Below are positions 26,292 to 35,548 of a DNA stretch of 64,000 bases, one piece after another. A program made the translations under genes and the position numbers. The notes under the pieces were generated by a model, which ran no database searches, was not told the origin of the DNA, and was given only the letters and a program-made list of their open reading frames with translations. The DNA is from Thermoproteota archaeon (lineage in GTDB: Archaea > Thermoproteota > Thermoprotei_A > Sulfolobales > Ignisphaeraceae), in assembly GCA_030550585.1 (NCBI GenBank), contig JAUQPB010000005.1, positions 36,962 through 100,961 of the forward strand, given 5' to 3'. Position 1 is the stretch's first letter. Each line of letters opens with the position of its first letter.

Positions 26292-27782
26292 TCATCTTGA
26301 TCTAGATACTATGCCATCCCTTCTTAGCATGCTCAATCCAACAAATGATGCTAATGAGATTGTTGCAGCTGGTATTGTTGGATGAATCCATGTGGTTCTG
26401 TACATATATATGTACCAGATTATTCCTGTGACAGCTCCTGCAATCATAGATGCTACAGCCCCCTCTTTACTTGATTTTCTCCAGTAAAGTCCTAGAATCA
26501 CTGGTCCAATGAAACACGCAAAGATCGTTCCAAATGATGCACTAACAATGTCTATAATCAGCTTGTTGTCTATTAAAGCTATTGGTAGTGGTAACAAAGC
26601 GAAAACAGCTACAGTAACTTTGGATAAGCGTATCAATGTTTCCTCCTCTAGGCTTCTGTTAAGCAAGACTATATCTCTTATAACTGTATTCGAAATTGCA
26701 AGCACGGTTGCAGCTATTGTGGATAGCGATGCTGCTATTGGTGCTGAGAGTATTAGTCCTCTAATACCTTCGGGCACTATCAGCATCACCATATTGGGTA
26801 TAACCCAGTCGCTATCTTTCATCAGTTGCGAAATTTGTTGTGGACTTAGGTGGGGATCTAATATTAGATGTGCGTATATCCCAAGTGAGAATACTAGCAT
26901 AGCATACAATGATATAAGTATAGGTCCTATGATCCTCCCTCTCGAAATAGCTCTAGAATCTTTAGCCGCATAAAACTGGAACAACAAATTGGGCAAGGCT
27001 ATTTGAGCCATGCCTATAGAGAATGTTACGCTCATTATCAGTGTTGGCACCAGTCCTTTTTCCATTGCTGGCGGAGGTCCCATACCATCCAGTCTCAACC
27101 ATAGCGCGCCTGGTTTGCCGAGTATCGTCATGTTCGAGATTTTCAACAGGCCATTGATAGGCCCTCCAACACTGCCCATAACGTATGTGAATGTTAGGGC
27201 GGCTGCAATGAGCATTAAGGAGCCTAGAAACAGGTTATTGATGACAGCGCTCCTCATCCCTCCTAACATAAGATATACTATAACCGGAAGCGCCATGATC
27301 AACAACGCGTAGCCATATCCTATCCCCAGTTGCGTAGCCAGCACTATTGCCCCTCCCTTGTAGACCCCGGCGAGATAAAACGTGAATAGAGTTGCTATAA
27401 CTGTTGACGCTATCATTCTCGCCAGCGTGCTATCATATAGATTGCCTATCAATTCTGGTATGCTTGCCGATTTCGTCTTCACTACATACTCATAGAGCTT
27501 GTCTGCAACAAGCATCCAGAGCAACACAGCCCCTATAACGTGCCACGCTATTAACCAAGCTCCAAAGCCCAGGTTGTATAGATATGTTGCCCCGCCTCCG
27601 CTTAGAAACGATGCAGCACTAAAGTATGTTGCCATTATCGAGAATGATAGAAGCCATGGCCCCAGCGTTTTATTTGCAAACATAAACCCCATGAATGATT
27701 TGCTAGCTCTATAGCCTGCAAACCCAATGACTATAGTCAATACCATTACAGCAATCATAATTATTGAATCTATAGAGGTCAT
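26292..27782 (-). CDS. Sodium:solute symporter family transporter
   Basis: This 496-residue membrane protein has about 13 hydrophobic segments. SSS-family traits are the N-terminal MIAVMVLTIVIGFAGYRASKSF, the sodium-site region FSIMATYFSAASFLSGGGATYLY, and PVIVYLMLGGMRSAVINN. The likely cargo is a monocarboxylate or aryl acid, given the flanking aryl-CoA genes; this is inference. Its ATG overlaps the stop of the 38-residue gene upstream (ATGA), so both are co-translated. Confidence 0.85.
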   Translation of the reverse strand: MTSIDSIIMIAVMVLTIVIGFAGYRASKSFMGFMFANKTLGPWLLSFSIMATYFSAASFLSGGGATYLYNLGFGAWLIAWHVIGAVLLWMLVADKLYEYVVKTKSASIPELIGNLYDSTLARMIASTVIATLFTFYLAGVYKGGAIVLATQLGIGYGYALLIMALPVIVYLMLGGMRSAVINNLFLGSLMLIAAALTFTYVMGSVGGPINGLLKISNMTILGKPGALWLRLDGMGPPPAMEKGLVPTLIMSVTFSIGMAQIALPNLLFQFYAAKDSRAISRGRIIGPILISLYAMLVFSLGIYAHLILDPHLSPQQISQLMKDSDWVIPNMVMLIVPEGIRGLILSAPIAASLSTIAATVLAISNTVIRDIVLLNRSLEEETLIRLSKVTVAVFALLPLPIALIDNKLIIDIVSASFGTIFACFIGPVILGLYWRKSSKEGAVASMIAGAVTGIIWYIYMYRTTWIHPTIPAATISLASFVGLSMLRRDGIVSRSR

Positions 27783-27895
27783 AAAGTCTTTGCACCCTTC
27801 TCGCTACGATCCTTATACACAGCATAGAAAAAGCCAATAACCAAAACTATGAGCGATATAGCATAGCCTAAGATAATAAGGGGATCTATATCCAT
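27779..27895 (-). CDS. Small single-span membrane subunit of the symporter
   Basis: An ORF of 38 codons runs from ATG at 27895 to a TGA sharing bases with the symporter ATG at 27782. It encodes MDIDPLIILGYAISLIVLVI and then a short charged tail (YKDRSEKGAK). It has one membrane helix with a positive C-terminus. Small one-helix proteins encoded directly before SSS symporters recur in prokaryotes and are taken to be accessory subunits. The stop/start overlap is the main evidence here. Confidence 0.72.
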   Translation of the reverse strand: MDIDPLIILGYAISLIVLVIGFFYAVYKDRSEKGAKTL

Positions 27896-27922
27896 AGAGT
27901 TCAGCCCCTTTCTAAAGTTTGG

Positions 27923-29230
27923 CTATTCCTCAGACTTGATCACAACCCTTTTTGCCTTTCCATCGAATCTGGGTAGCGTCCCAGGGTCGACAACCTCAAC
28001 CCTTGGCGTAACCAATATAACCTCCCTCAGCTGTTTTTCAAGATCCTTAGAAAGCATCATCTTTTCTGCTTCACTAAGTTTTTTGGAGGTCTCTACCACT
28101 ATGGTTAAAATATCTCCTGAAGGTCTCTTGCTAATTACTATCTGATACTCGTTGCCTACAAGCTTGCTTTGCATTAGCACATTTTCAATTGCTTGTGGAT
28201 ATATGTTAACCCCGTTTATTATGAACATGTCGTCTGTTCTTCCTTGTATTCTGTCTATTTTTGTGTGTGTTCTTCCGCATTGGCATTTGTTTTCGTCTAG
28301 TATTCTCGATATGTCTCTTGTTCTATATCTTATTAGTGGCATTGCATCTTTTGTTAGTGTTGTGAATACTAGCTCCCCCTTCTCCTCAACATCTACAGGC
28401 TCACCAGTCTTCGGATCAACAACCTCAACAATAAAGTGATCCTCCCAAACATGAAGACCGTTGTGATACTGACAATCGATTGCCGCTCCAGGCCCGTAAA
28501 GCTCTGCCATGCCATAAATATCAAATGTCTCCATGTTCCATATCTCTTCGATTTTCTTTCTCAGAGAATCACTCCACATTTCAGCTCCGAAAACGCCTTT
28601 CCTAACCCTAGTATCTCTAGCAGGGTCTACACCCATCTCAAAAGCAACCTCAGCCAACCTAATAGCATAGTTTGCTATTCCAGCAAGCATAGTCGTGCCA
28701 AGCTTGATCATCGTATATATCTGCCTCTTCGAAAATCCTGGCCCTGTCGGAATTATTGTTGCCCCTATTCTTCTCGCCCCATAGAAAAATCCAAAGCCAC
28801 CTGTAAACAAACTGAAGCTTGGCGTAATTTGGAGAACATCCCTCTTTGTAAGCCCTGCAGCCGCTAGGCTTCTAGCCATTATCTCGCTCCAGTTCTCAAT
28901 ATCCTTAATCGTATAGTACATGAATATTGGCTCGCCAGTTGTACCAGATGTTGCGTGAACCTCTACAACATTTTGATATTCTGTCACCAGAAAGCCGAAT
29001 GGCATATTCTCCCTTAGCTCTTCTTTTGTTGTGTATGGCAGTTTTTTGATGTCTTCTAATGTTTTTATGTCTTCTGGTTTCAATCCTTTTTCTTTCATCT
29101 TTTTCCTGTAGAATTGGTTGTTGTTGTATACTCTGTGGATAACTTCCTTGAGTCTCTGAAGCTTTATCTTATCAAGCTCATCCCTAGACAACAACTCAAC
29201 ACTAGGGTTGTAGATCCAGCTATCAGGCAT
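27923..29230 (-). CDS. paaK: Phenylacetate-CoA ligase family protein, copy 2
   Basis: This is a paralogue of the gene at 22465 in opposite orientation. It has HATSGTTGEPI as phosphate loop, YGMAELYGPGAA, and the shared RIQGRTDDMFIINGVN. I use the ATG at 29230 (MPDSWIYNPSVEL) rather than the upstream frame start at 29290. Blocks 27956-28025, 28209-28459, 28582-28672 and 29009-29209 match copy 1 base for base as far as I can read, whereas the segments between have diverged. The unlike parts include the probable acyl pocket (ITPSFSLFTGGFGFFYGARR versus IAYNYHMFTGGFGFHYGALK), so substrates probably differ. Confidence 0.9.
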   Translation of the reverse strand: MPDSWIYNPSVELLSRDELDKIKLQRLKEVIHRVYNNNQFYRKKMKEKGLKPEDIKTLEDIKKLPYTTKEELRENMPFGFLVTEYQNVVEVHATSGTTGEPIFMYYTIKDIENWSEIMARSLAAAGLTKRDVLQITPSFSLFTGGFGFFYGARRIGATIIPTGPGFSKRQIYTMIKLGTTMLAGIANYAIRLAEVAFEMGVDPARDTRVRKGVFGAEMWSDSLRKKIEEIWNMETFDIYGMAELYGPGAAIDCQYHNGLHVWEDHFIVEVVDPKTGEPVDVEEKGELVFTTLTKDAMPLIRYRTRDISRILDENKCQCGRTHTKIDRIQGRTDDMFIINGVNIYPQAIENVLMQSKLVGNEYQIVISKRPSGDILTIVVETSKKLSEAEKMMLSKDLEKQLREVILVTPRVEVVDPGTLPRFDGKAKRVVIKSEE

Positions 29231-29460
29231 TTGAGAACACCTTGAGAATGTATCTTGGTTTATCGACAAGTTGATTACTGTTATCCTCAAAGCCTGATAC
29301 TACTTTAACACTGTTTTCCTCAATTGGTTCATAAAATCTGTTTGTATACTTTATCTCCATTGGCGCATAATTTCACCGAAGGAGTATGTATCTGTTTGGA
29401 GGGGTTTAAAAATGTTTTGTTACCATTGATCGCAATATATCATTGCAGACTGTTTACGGG

Positions 29461-30951
29461 TTACATGAGGTCTATTTGTATAACTGCTTTGGGGTCTGGC
29501 TCAACAAATTTGAATGAGACTATAGAGTTTCCATAGCTATGCAGATCAATGATGTTCTTCCCATTGTTGAGACTGTGTTGATCCTCGAATGCTTGTTGAC
29601 TTGGCAATCCAATGTCGTATTCGAAGATCTTGAGCTTGTTGGGCTTGGAGGCTCTTATAACCATCTTAGCCTCTCTATAGCCAGCTAGTGGTATTCCACC
29701 AAATGTTTTGTTGTCTACCTGTGTGCCGAGGATCTTTATCCTAATTGGTGGTGGGGGCGAGTTTAGGATGCTTGTTGGTATTGAGAATATTCCTCTGTAG
29801 CCCCCATCTATTGGCTGTGCGTCATACCTGCTGCTATTGGCCATAGTGTTGTATGCAAGCAGAATCTTATCTCCAACGATCTCAATACCCGTTATCCTTG
29901 CCCCAAAGGCTCCAACAATTCTGGCTGTTGGAGGGGTTATGTATACAAGCAGACTTGGGGCTACAATAGTGTTTGTTGCTAGGAACATCATTTTCTCGAA
30001 ATCATTCGTCGGTTTGACCACGTTTTCTGTAAAGGCATTGAACGCAACCAGGATGCCTCCTCCAATTGGCTTGGCCATTGTTCTCCTAGCGTTATAGCCG
30101 GACTTGACAAAGTCAAACATTCTCACAAATTTTACACTCTCTATAGACTCGTCAACGGGGTTCCCAACAAATACCCCTCCTCTAACAAATAAAAAGAATC
30201 TCCCGTATGCCGATGCTGTAACCCCTGTAAGAGGAGACTCGACAGAGTCCCCATCGACAGATCTCTGCGCTAGGTCTCCAAAGTATACTGTTTTAAGTTT
30301 GTTCTCTACAAGATCAATGCATTGGATACCGCTGACCCCTTGCACCCAGTTTTCAAGGATATCAAAACATGCATGATCATATAATATAGAGCCTTTTTGC
30401 GCAGGTCTCGACGATAGTTGCTTATAGCTACCGCCCCTTCTATCGATTTGATAAACACCTAGGTTGATCATGCCATCTCCTCTGGCAAGCAAAAGTCTAT
30501 CGTTTATCTCATCATATATTATCTCCGATACCTCTCCAACCCAGTCAGTCACATGATGTAGGCTCTCCTTCCACAAAAGCCTTACCGAATCCTCTCTAAT
30601 GTCATATACATGAACATGGCTAAACTTGTTTACAAATGATATTGTTGCAAGCGATCCACTCTCCCTGCCCCTATATACGGCAGGTGCATGAACCCACCCA
30701 CCAAAGTATATAAAATCGTCAACAGCTTCAACAGCGTTATAGGTATCGCCACCAGATGTTGGTAGGGGGCCTACAAGCTCAAAGTTATACCTCCTCACAT
30801 AGCCTTCCCTAATATTAATGAAATTTGCTTTAGCCTCAAAAGCCACCGTATAGTAGAGCAAGCCCCTATGATATTTCAAGCCGAATATTCCGCCACTACC
30901 CCATTCGGGTCCGTATCTAGGGCTATAAAGCTCGAGCCAGCTGAAATCCAC
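29461..30951 (-). CDS. DUF2139-like protein (crenarchaeal, probable beta-propeller)
   Basis: This 496-residue protein has no membrane helix or signal peptide. It is composed of repeated short beta strands (for example GGDTYNAVEAVDDFIYFGGWVH, SEIIYDEINDRLLLARGDGM, ITGIEIVGDKILLAYNTM). I associate the sequence with the crenarchaeal family DUF2139 by its length and the opening FSWLELYSPRYGPEWGSGGIFGLKYHRGLLYY, but this is from memory. Function is unknown. It lies alone between paaK copy 2 and an MFS transporter on the same strand. Confidence 0.65.
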   Translation of the reverse strand: MDFSWLELYSPRYGPEWGSGGIFGLKYHRGLLYYTVAFEAKANFINIREGYVRRYNFELVGPLPTSGGDTYNAVEAVDDFIYFGGWVHAPAVYRGRESGSLATISFVNKFSHVHVYDIREDSVRLLWKESLHHVTDWVGEVSEIIYDEINDRLLLARGDGMINLGVYQIDRRGGSYKQLSSRPAQKGSILYDHACFDILENWVQGVSGIQCIDLVENKLKTVYFGDLAQRSVDGDSVESPLTGVTASAYGRFFLFVRGGVFVGNPVDESIESVKFVRMFDFVKSGYNARRTMAKPIGGGILVAFNAFTENVVKPTNDFEKMMFLATNTIVAPSLLVYITPPTARIVGAFGARITGIEIVGDKILLAYNTMANSSRYDAQPIDGGYRGIFSIPTSILNSPPPPIRIKILGTQVDNKTFGGIPLAGYREAKMVIRASKPNKLKIFEYDIGLPSQQAFEDQHSLNNGKNIIDLHSYGNSIVSFKFVEPDPKAVIQIDLM

Positions 30952-31026
30952 ATTACAACACCTGTAAATAGAGGATTAGATTGAAGTGTGCGTTTTTAAA
31001 CATTATCGAGTTTATGTAAGTAGATA

Positions 31027-32238
31027 CTATTGTGGTAGAGGGTTTCTGTATAGCTTATCTATCAAAGAGTAGAACATCATTGACAAAACCAGTGAAAAAG
31101 CCGACAAAAGCACAGAGTATCTTGCTGAACTTGTTAATGCAATTATATAGCCACTTACTACGGATGAAGCTATAGTGGCAACAGATGGTGCTAGATTGTA
31201 TATAGAGCCAAATTTTCCAATGAAATCTGTGGGTATAACATCATTGAGTATAGCCCAAAAAGCTGGAGTTGCAATTCTATATGCAATCAAAGAAAATGTT
31301 ATGGAGATTATCCTGATTATCGGTATGCGAAGGAGAGCTGAAGCCAAAAGCGCTGTAGCTGTTGTGGTTAATCCTATGTAAATTATGCTCACCTTCCCCC
31401 TCAAACCCCCAATCCTGTCAGAGTAAAGTCCTGCCAAAACTTCTGCAACACTTCCCAGAACTGCGATAAGCAACATATGTAAAACAAGATCAGCATAGCC
31501 AAATTTTAGATCATTTAATACATATGTTGAAAGCCAATTAATCATAAATGTCCATGTATACATGGCAAAGAAGAATGCTAGAAACAGTATTGCCAATATT
31601 CTACCATCAACACCCCTGTTTCCAAAACTGCCTTGAGAACCTACAAAGCTTTTCCCGCCAACCCCTCCTTTACCCGTATATCCTCTGACAAAACCACGTA
31701 GAGCTATAAAAACAATTGGTGTATAGATAAAACCTATGGCACCTACAATAACCATAGCATTTCTCCAGTCATGAGCAAAAAACATCAATATGTATGTTAA
31801 TGCAAGACCTATTATCGAACCGATATCATAAAGAGAGGTTGCATATCCATATCCAAGCCTAGCCAGATGCATTGATGTTATTTTTGCACATATGGGCCAG
31901 ACAAACGGTATAGTCAAACTAAACAATAGTCTAACAGTTGAAAGGGTGATTACATCATTAACAAAACCTGTTAGAAGTGTTAACAGCGATTGAAAACCCA
32001 TAACAAACGATATAAACCATGTAACATCAATTCTATCTACACTCCTTCCAACAGTTAATACACTAACTATCGATGCAAGCGTCCATATAGCCATTAAAAC
32101 ACCTGCAAAATCATAGCCAATACGAATATCATTTACAATATCTGGTAGGACTGTTCCAAATAATGCTAGTTGTGCAAATGCTATTGTTGTTATCCCTAAT
32201 AAAAGCAGTGATAGGGTATTCAATACCGATGACACCAA
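31027..32238 (-). CDS. Major facilitator superfamily transporter
   Basis: This 403-residue protein has twelve hydrophobic segments and a central polar loop (about residues 190-210, glycine-rich: GKGGVGGKSFVGSQGSFGNRG). MFS traits are the loop-2/3 region VGRSVDRIDVTW and the equivalent in the second half, LYSDRIGGLRGK. The cargo cannot be inferred. It is encoded on the same strand as the DUF2139-like gene, with a 76-bp gap. Confidence 0.8.
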   Translation of the reverse strand: MVSSVLNTLSLLLLGITTIAFAQLALFGTVLPDIVNDIRIGYDFAGVLMAIWTLASIVSVLTVGRSVDRIDVTWFISFVMGFQSLLTLLTGFVNDVITLSTVRLLFSLTIPFVWPICAKITSMHLARLGYGYATSLYDIGSIIGLALTYILMFFAHDWRNAMVIVGAIGFIYTPIVFIALRGFVRGYTGKGGVGGKSFVGSQGSFGNRGVDGRILAILFLAFFFAMYTWTFMINWLSTYVLNDLKFGYADLVLHMLLIAVLGSVAEVLAGLYSDRIGGLRGKVSIIYIGLTTTATALLASALLRIPIIRIISITFSLIAYRIATPAFWAILNDVIPTDFIGKFGSIYNLAPSVATIASSVVSGYIIALTSSARYSVLLSAFSLVLSMMFYSLIDKLYRNPLPQ

Positions 32239-32364
32239 AGCCCAGTTCGAATGCTAAAGAACAGAATATAAGTTTTGCCCACGTAAATAATCATAGTAGA
32301 TGATCATAAGTAGCCGCAATAAAAACTAATGTTATGTATTTAATCAAACCCGAGAGCCTGCTGC

Positions 32365-32862
32365 TCATAGCCACGGTCTCAACTCAACATATAGATATAA
32401 CAGTATAATCATTAATGAAAAGAATATGGCCAGTCCATTCAACAGAACATCGTCATATCTTCTTCTTGTTGCTGAAACCCTCTTTTTTGTAAAAGGCCAA
32501 AACAGATATACTCCATCGGCTGTCATCAAATCGGCTAAAAGATGGGCAAATCCTATAGAGAAAAGCACTGCAAACATGTTCTGAAGCAAATGTATAAACG
32601 TTCCAAAACCTAGAAGATATGCAAAGCAATAAAGCAATAGGATTGCGGCAATGGATATTAATAAGAGCCCAAAGAGCGAGTGCGTATATGGCGTTCTCCT
32701 AAAACCTCTGTGACCTCCAAAGCCATCAATAACCCTATTTATAAACACCGACATTGCTATGACGCTGAGAAAATTTGCCAAAAAGCTGTTTGTAATGGGA
32801 AAGACCTTAGACACCCACAGGCCAATAGCTAGTCCGAGGATGTCATGCGTTTTTCTCTTCAT
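32365..32862 (-). CDS. YdjM/DUF457-like membrane protein (putative metal-dependent hydrolase)
   Basis: The protein begins MKRKTHDILGLAIGLW. It has the histidine-bearing segments GGHRGFRRTPYTHSLFG and SIGFAHLLADLMTADGVYLFWPF with four membrane helices. This is the pattern of membrane proteins annotated YdjM/DUF457 or the crenarchaeal DUF1286; I cannot separate the two. The frame extends to an ATG at 32895; I prefer 32862, which follows GGGGATG and gives the family N-terminus. Confidence 0.7.
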   Translation of the reverse strand: MKRKTHDILGLAIGLWVSKVFPITNSFLANFLSVIAMSVFINRVIDGFGGHRGFRRTPYTHSLFGLLLISIAAILLLYCFAYLLGFGTFIHLLQNMFAVLFSIGFAHLLADLMTADGVYLFWPFTKKRVSATRRRYDDVLLNGLAIFFSLMIILLYLYVELRPWL

Positions 32863-33064
32863 AGCATCCCCATAGTTTAAATGCAAAACGTCCATGCCTA
32901 GTTTGCTATAATATCTGTATTCATTTTAAAATCAGATGAAATTATCTAAGCTATTGCTAAATTGCCCTTGACATACATGCATTACACGGATCCTAAAATA
33001 GTATTTACATTGACATAAGGTCTGCGCCCTAAATCTGTTGCCATAATGTCTATTGCCTTGGATT

Positions 33065-33997
33065 TTAATTAGTTTGGGTTGTGGATGAACATATTCCACT
33101 GTTTGTAAGATCTCTATGGGTTTTTATGAATTCTTTTAGTATCATAGATCTGAATTCCCTCGTTTTTACATTTGGCGGCGCTTCTGCTATGAGCAAGACT
33201 ATGTAGTATTGTTTGTCTATTTGCTCTTCGATGTAGAGTCTATAGCTTTTTATAACCATTTGCAATCTCCTGTGAAGCTCGTATAGAACGTTGTCTGGGT
33301 TGCAGACTATTGGGAACTCATATCTCACCTGAATTGTTTTGCTCTCCTCTGACTTCTCTATCACTATGCTGTTTAAAAGCACTGTGTTAGGGATTTTCAC
33401 TATCTGCCCATCTGCATCAAGTATCTTTGTGTACATGAAGCCTATCTCGAGTATCTGCCCCTTTAGGCTTGGAATCATATAGTCTCTACTAAAGAATTTG
33501 TATGCAGGGAATGCCAGAAGCGATATCGGTATATTCCCAGCGATTCTAACGGTTTGCCCAGGCTTTAGATATCCTGACAATAGTATTAGAAGACCTGAGA
33601 AAAAGTTTGACAAAACAGGCTGTAGAGCTAAACCTATTATAAGACCAGAAAATGTGGCACCTGCAAGAACACCCTCGCTACCAATACCCAAGGTGATGAC
33701 TATGGCTAGTAGCAAGATGGTATAACCCAAAACCAAAACAATGTTTCTAACGAAGTAAGCTTCTCTAGAGCCTTTAAACAGTATGTGTACTGCAGAGGCC
33801 AATAGCTGTATTGTTATTGCCCCGCCAATTGCAACAAACAATGCAATGAAAACACTTCTATATGTATTGTAGAACTCGGCAAACTTCTTTGGCAGATAAT
33901 TTATAGAGGCTTCAAGGATCTTTATAGCGATTGCAACTACTATAATAACTATAAACGCAATAATAACTCTGTTTCTGGCGCCCATTGCTTTGTCCAC
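33065..33997 (-). CDS. Small-conductance mechanosensitive channel family (MscS) protein
   Basis: This 310-residue protein has four N-terminal helices and then the MscS pore/beta region: GATFSGLIIGLALQPVLSNFFSGLLILLSGYLKPGQTVRI. After the pore come GQILEIGFMYTKILDADGQIVKIPNTVLLNSIV and a cytosolic alpha/beta domain. These channels release solutes on hypo-osmotic shock. It is divergent from the B3/4 gene. Confidence 0.87.
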   Translation of the reverse strand: MDKAMGARNRVIIAFIVIIVVAIAIKILEASINYLPKKFAEFYNTYRSVFIALFVAIGGAITIQLLASAVHILFKGSREAYFVRNIVLVLGYTILLLAIVITLGIGSEGVLAGATFSGLIIGLALQPVLSNFFSGLLILLSGYLKPGQTVRIAGNIPISLLAFPAYKFFSRDYMIPSLKGQILEIGFMYTKILDADGQIVKIPNTVLLNSIVIEKSEESKTIQVRYEFPIVCNPDNVLYELHRRLQMVIKSYRLYIEEQIDKQYYIVLLIAEAPPNVKTREFRSMILKEFIKTHRDLTNSGICSSTTQTN

Positions 33998-34058
33998 ATG
34001 AAGACTTTTGTATCGAATGCCCTATATATTAAAGTTTTAAATGTGTTGGTGTATAAAA

Positions 34059-34757
34059 ATGGCAATGAATTTATGTAAAGAGCTGAACACTGTTTTGAGT
34101 ATTGATAGTGATGCTAAAAACATTGGGATATTCGTTGCCTACACAATTTCATGGCTTGAAAAAGAGGTTTCCTTAGCCTCATACCCATTCGAAGATGAGG
34201 TGAAAAATCTTTTGGAGTTTCTAAAGAGCAGATATTCCCTAGAGGGGCTGAAGACAGATCCTGTTGTGAGAGCCTATAGAGACTTCTTCTGGAGGATAGG
34301 TATAGACCCCACCAAAACGAGACCTGCTAGCGAGGCTCTTGTGAGAAGGGGTTTGAGAGGTTCTTTCCCGAGGATAAACCCTGTTGTTGATGCTGGTAAC
34401 ATTGCATCTGCATATACAATGGTGCCAATAGGCATATATGACTTAGCCTATGCTAAGCCCCCATTCAAAATAACTGTCAGTAGAGGTGGAGAGGTTTTCA
34501 GGCCTATTGGGGGTGGCGAAGAAAAGCTTGGCAAAGGTGTGCCAATACTTGTAGACTCTGGTGGTGTGGTCATGCATATATATCCACATAGAGATAGTGT
34601 TGAAACTATGGTGAGAGAGGGTACAAAAGAGGTTTTGGTTGTCGGGGCAGGAGTTCCAAATGTTGATGAAGCTCTTGTCCGAAAAGCAGTTGAAATGGTT
34701 GCAAAGCTACTTGAAAAAATCGGTTGGGGTTGGTGTGGAGCGGTAGAGCTTAAGTAA
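34059..34757 (+). CDS. B3/4 (tRNA-binding-like) domain protein
   Basis: The family block AYRDFFWRIGIDPTKTRPASEALVRRGLRG, followed by INPVVDAGNIASAYTMVPIGIYDL, is the B3/4 domain of bacterial PheRS beta subunits. There the stand-alone form is thought to bind or proofread amino acids or aminoacyl-tRNA. The frame opens at 34041, but the A/T-rich TATATATTAAAG at 34022-34033 favours the ATG at 34059. Confidence 0.78.
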   Translation: MAMNLCKELNTVLSIDSDAKNIGIFVAYTISWLEKEVSLASYPFEDEVKNLLEFLKSRYSLEGLKTDPVVRAYRDFFWRIGIDPTKTRPASEALVRRGLRGSFPRINPVVDAGNIASAYTMVPIGIYDLAYAKPPFKITVSRGGEVFRPIGGGEEKLGKGVPILVDSGGVVMHIYPHRDSVETMVREGTKEVLVVGAGVPNVDEALVRKAVEMVAKLLEKIGWGWCGAVELK

Positions 34758-34782
34758 ATTACTAGGTTTTATCCCGGCACTA

Positions 34783-35427
34783 CTATCTCACAATACCCCG
34801 CTCCCTCAGTACACGTTCAATGTCTGCAACAACTTCCTCAGCGTTTCTAGAGGCATCGATTTCTGCTAGAATGCCCTTTCCTCTATAGTACTGTATAACA
34901 GGCTCGAAAGTCTGCTTATAGATTTGATACCTTGTTCTAACAACTTCCGGCTCATCATCTTTTCTTCTAACAAGCTGATGTCCACAAACATCGCATACTC
35001 CAGGAACCTTTGGAGGCCTCCACTTAATGTGGTATATAGCACCGCAATTAGGGCAGACAAGCCTGCCCGAAACCCTCTCTACTATGACCTCTACAGGAGC
35101 CTCGAATAAGAATGCCACATCAATTTTTGTTATCTGATCGAGGGCCTCAGCCTGTTTAATTGTCCTTGGGAACCCATCTAATATAAATCCTCTTCTACAC
35201 TCGGGTCTCTGGAGAACACTTTTAACAACTTCTATAACAACCTCGTCTGGCACCAGCAAACCTTTCTCCACATACTGCTTTATCTTTAAACCAAGTTCGG
35301 TTCCCTTTGCAATTTCTTCTCTAAATATGTCACCTGTTGAAATGTGGGGGATACCATATTTTTGGTTGAGCATTTTTGCATAGGTTCCTTTCCCAATTCC
35401 TGGAGGCCCTATGAAAACCAATCTCAT
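34783..35427 (-). CDS. adk: Adenylate kinase with zinc-binding LID
   Basis: This 214-residue kinase has P-loop GPPGIGKGTYAKML, AMP-binding STGDIFREEIAKGTELGLKIK, GFILDGFPRTIKQAEAL and the LID zinc ligands CPNCGAIYH...CDVCG. This is the long bacterial-type enzyme, not the short archaeal AdkA. It interconverts ATP+AMP and 2 ADP. The AMP-forming PaaK reactions nearby make this useful. It is convergent with the B3/4 gene and divergent from the ACD gene. Confidence 0.92.
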   Translation of the reverse strand: MRLVFIGPPGIGKGTYAKMLNQKYGIPHISTGDIFREEIAKGTELGLKIKQYVEKGLLVPDEVVIEVVKSVLQRPECRRGFILDGFPRTIKQAEALDQITKIDVAFLFEAPVEVIVERVSGRLVCPNCGAIYHIKWRPPKVPGVCDVCGHQLVRRKDDEPEVVRTRYQIYKQTFEPVIQYYRGKGILAEIDASRNAEEVVADIERVLRERGIVR

Positions 35428-35548
35428 TCTGTTACACCATGGAGTATTTCATTGAGGGGGAAATATATGTTTTGTTATTCATGTATAAACTATACATTAA
35501 TATATTTATAAACCTCTCTTATTGTATCCAAGTATAGGTAAAAGTACA

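Noticed and set aside
28436..28867. Long plus-strand frames antisense to paaK copy 2 (and 22864-23525 antisense to copy 1)
   Set aside because: Mirror frames of a conserved gene, appearing in both copies only because the blocks are identical.
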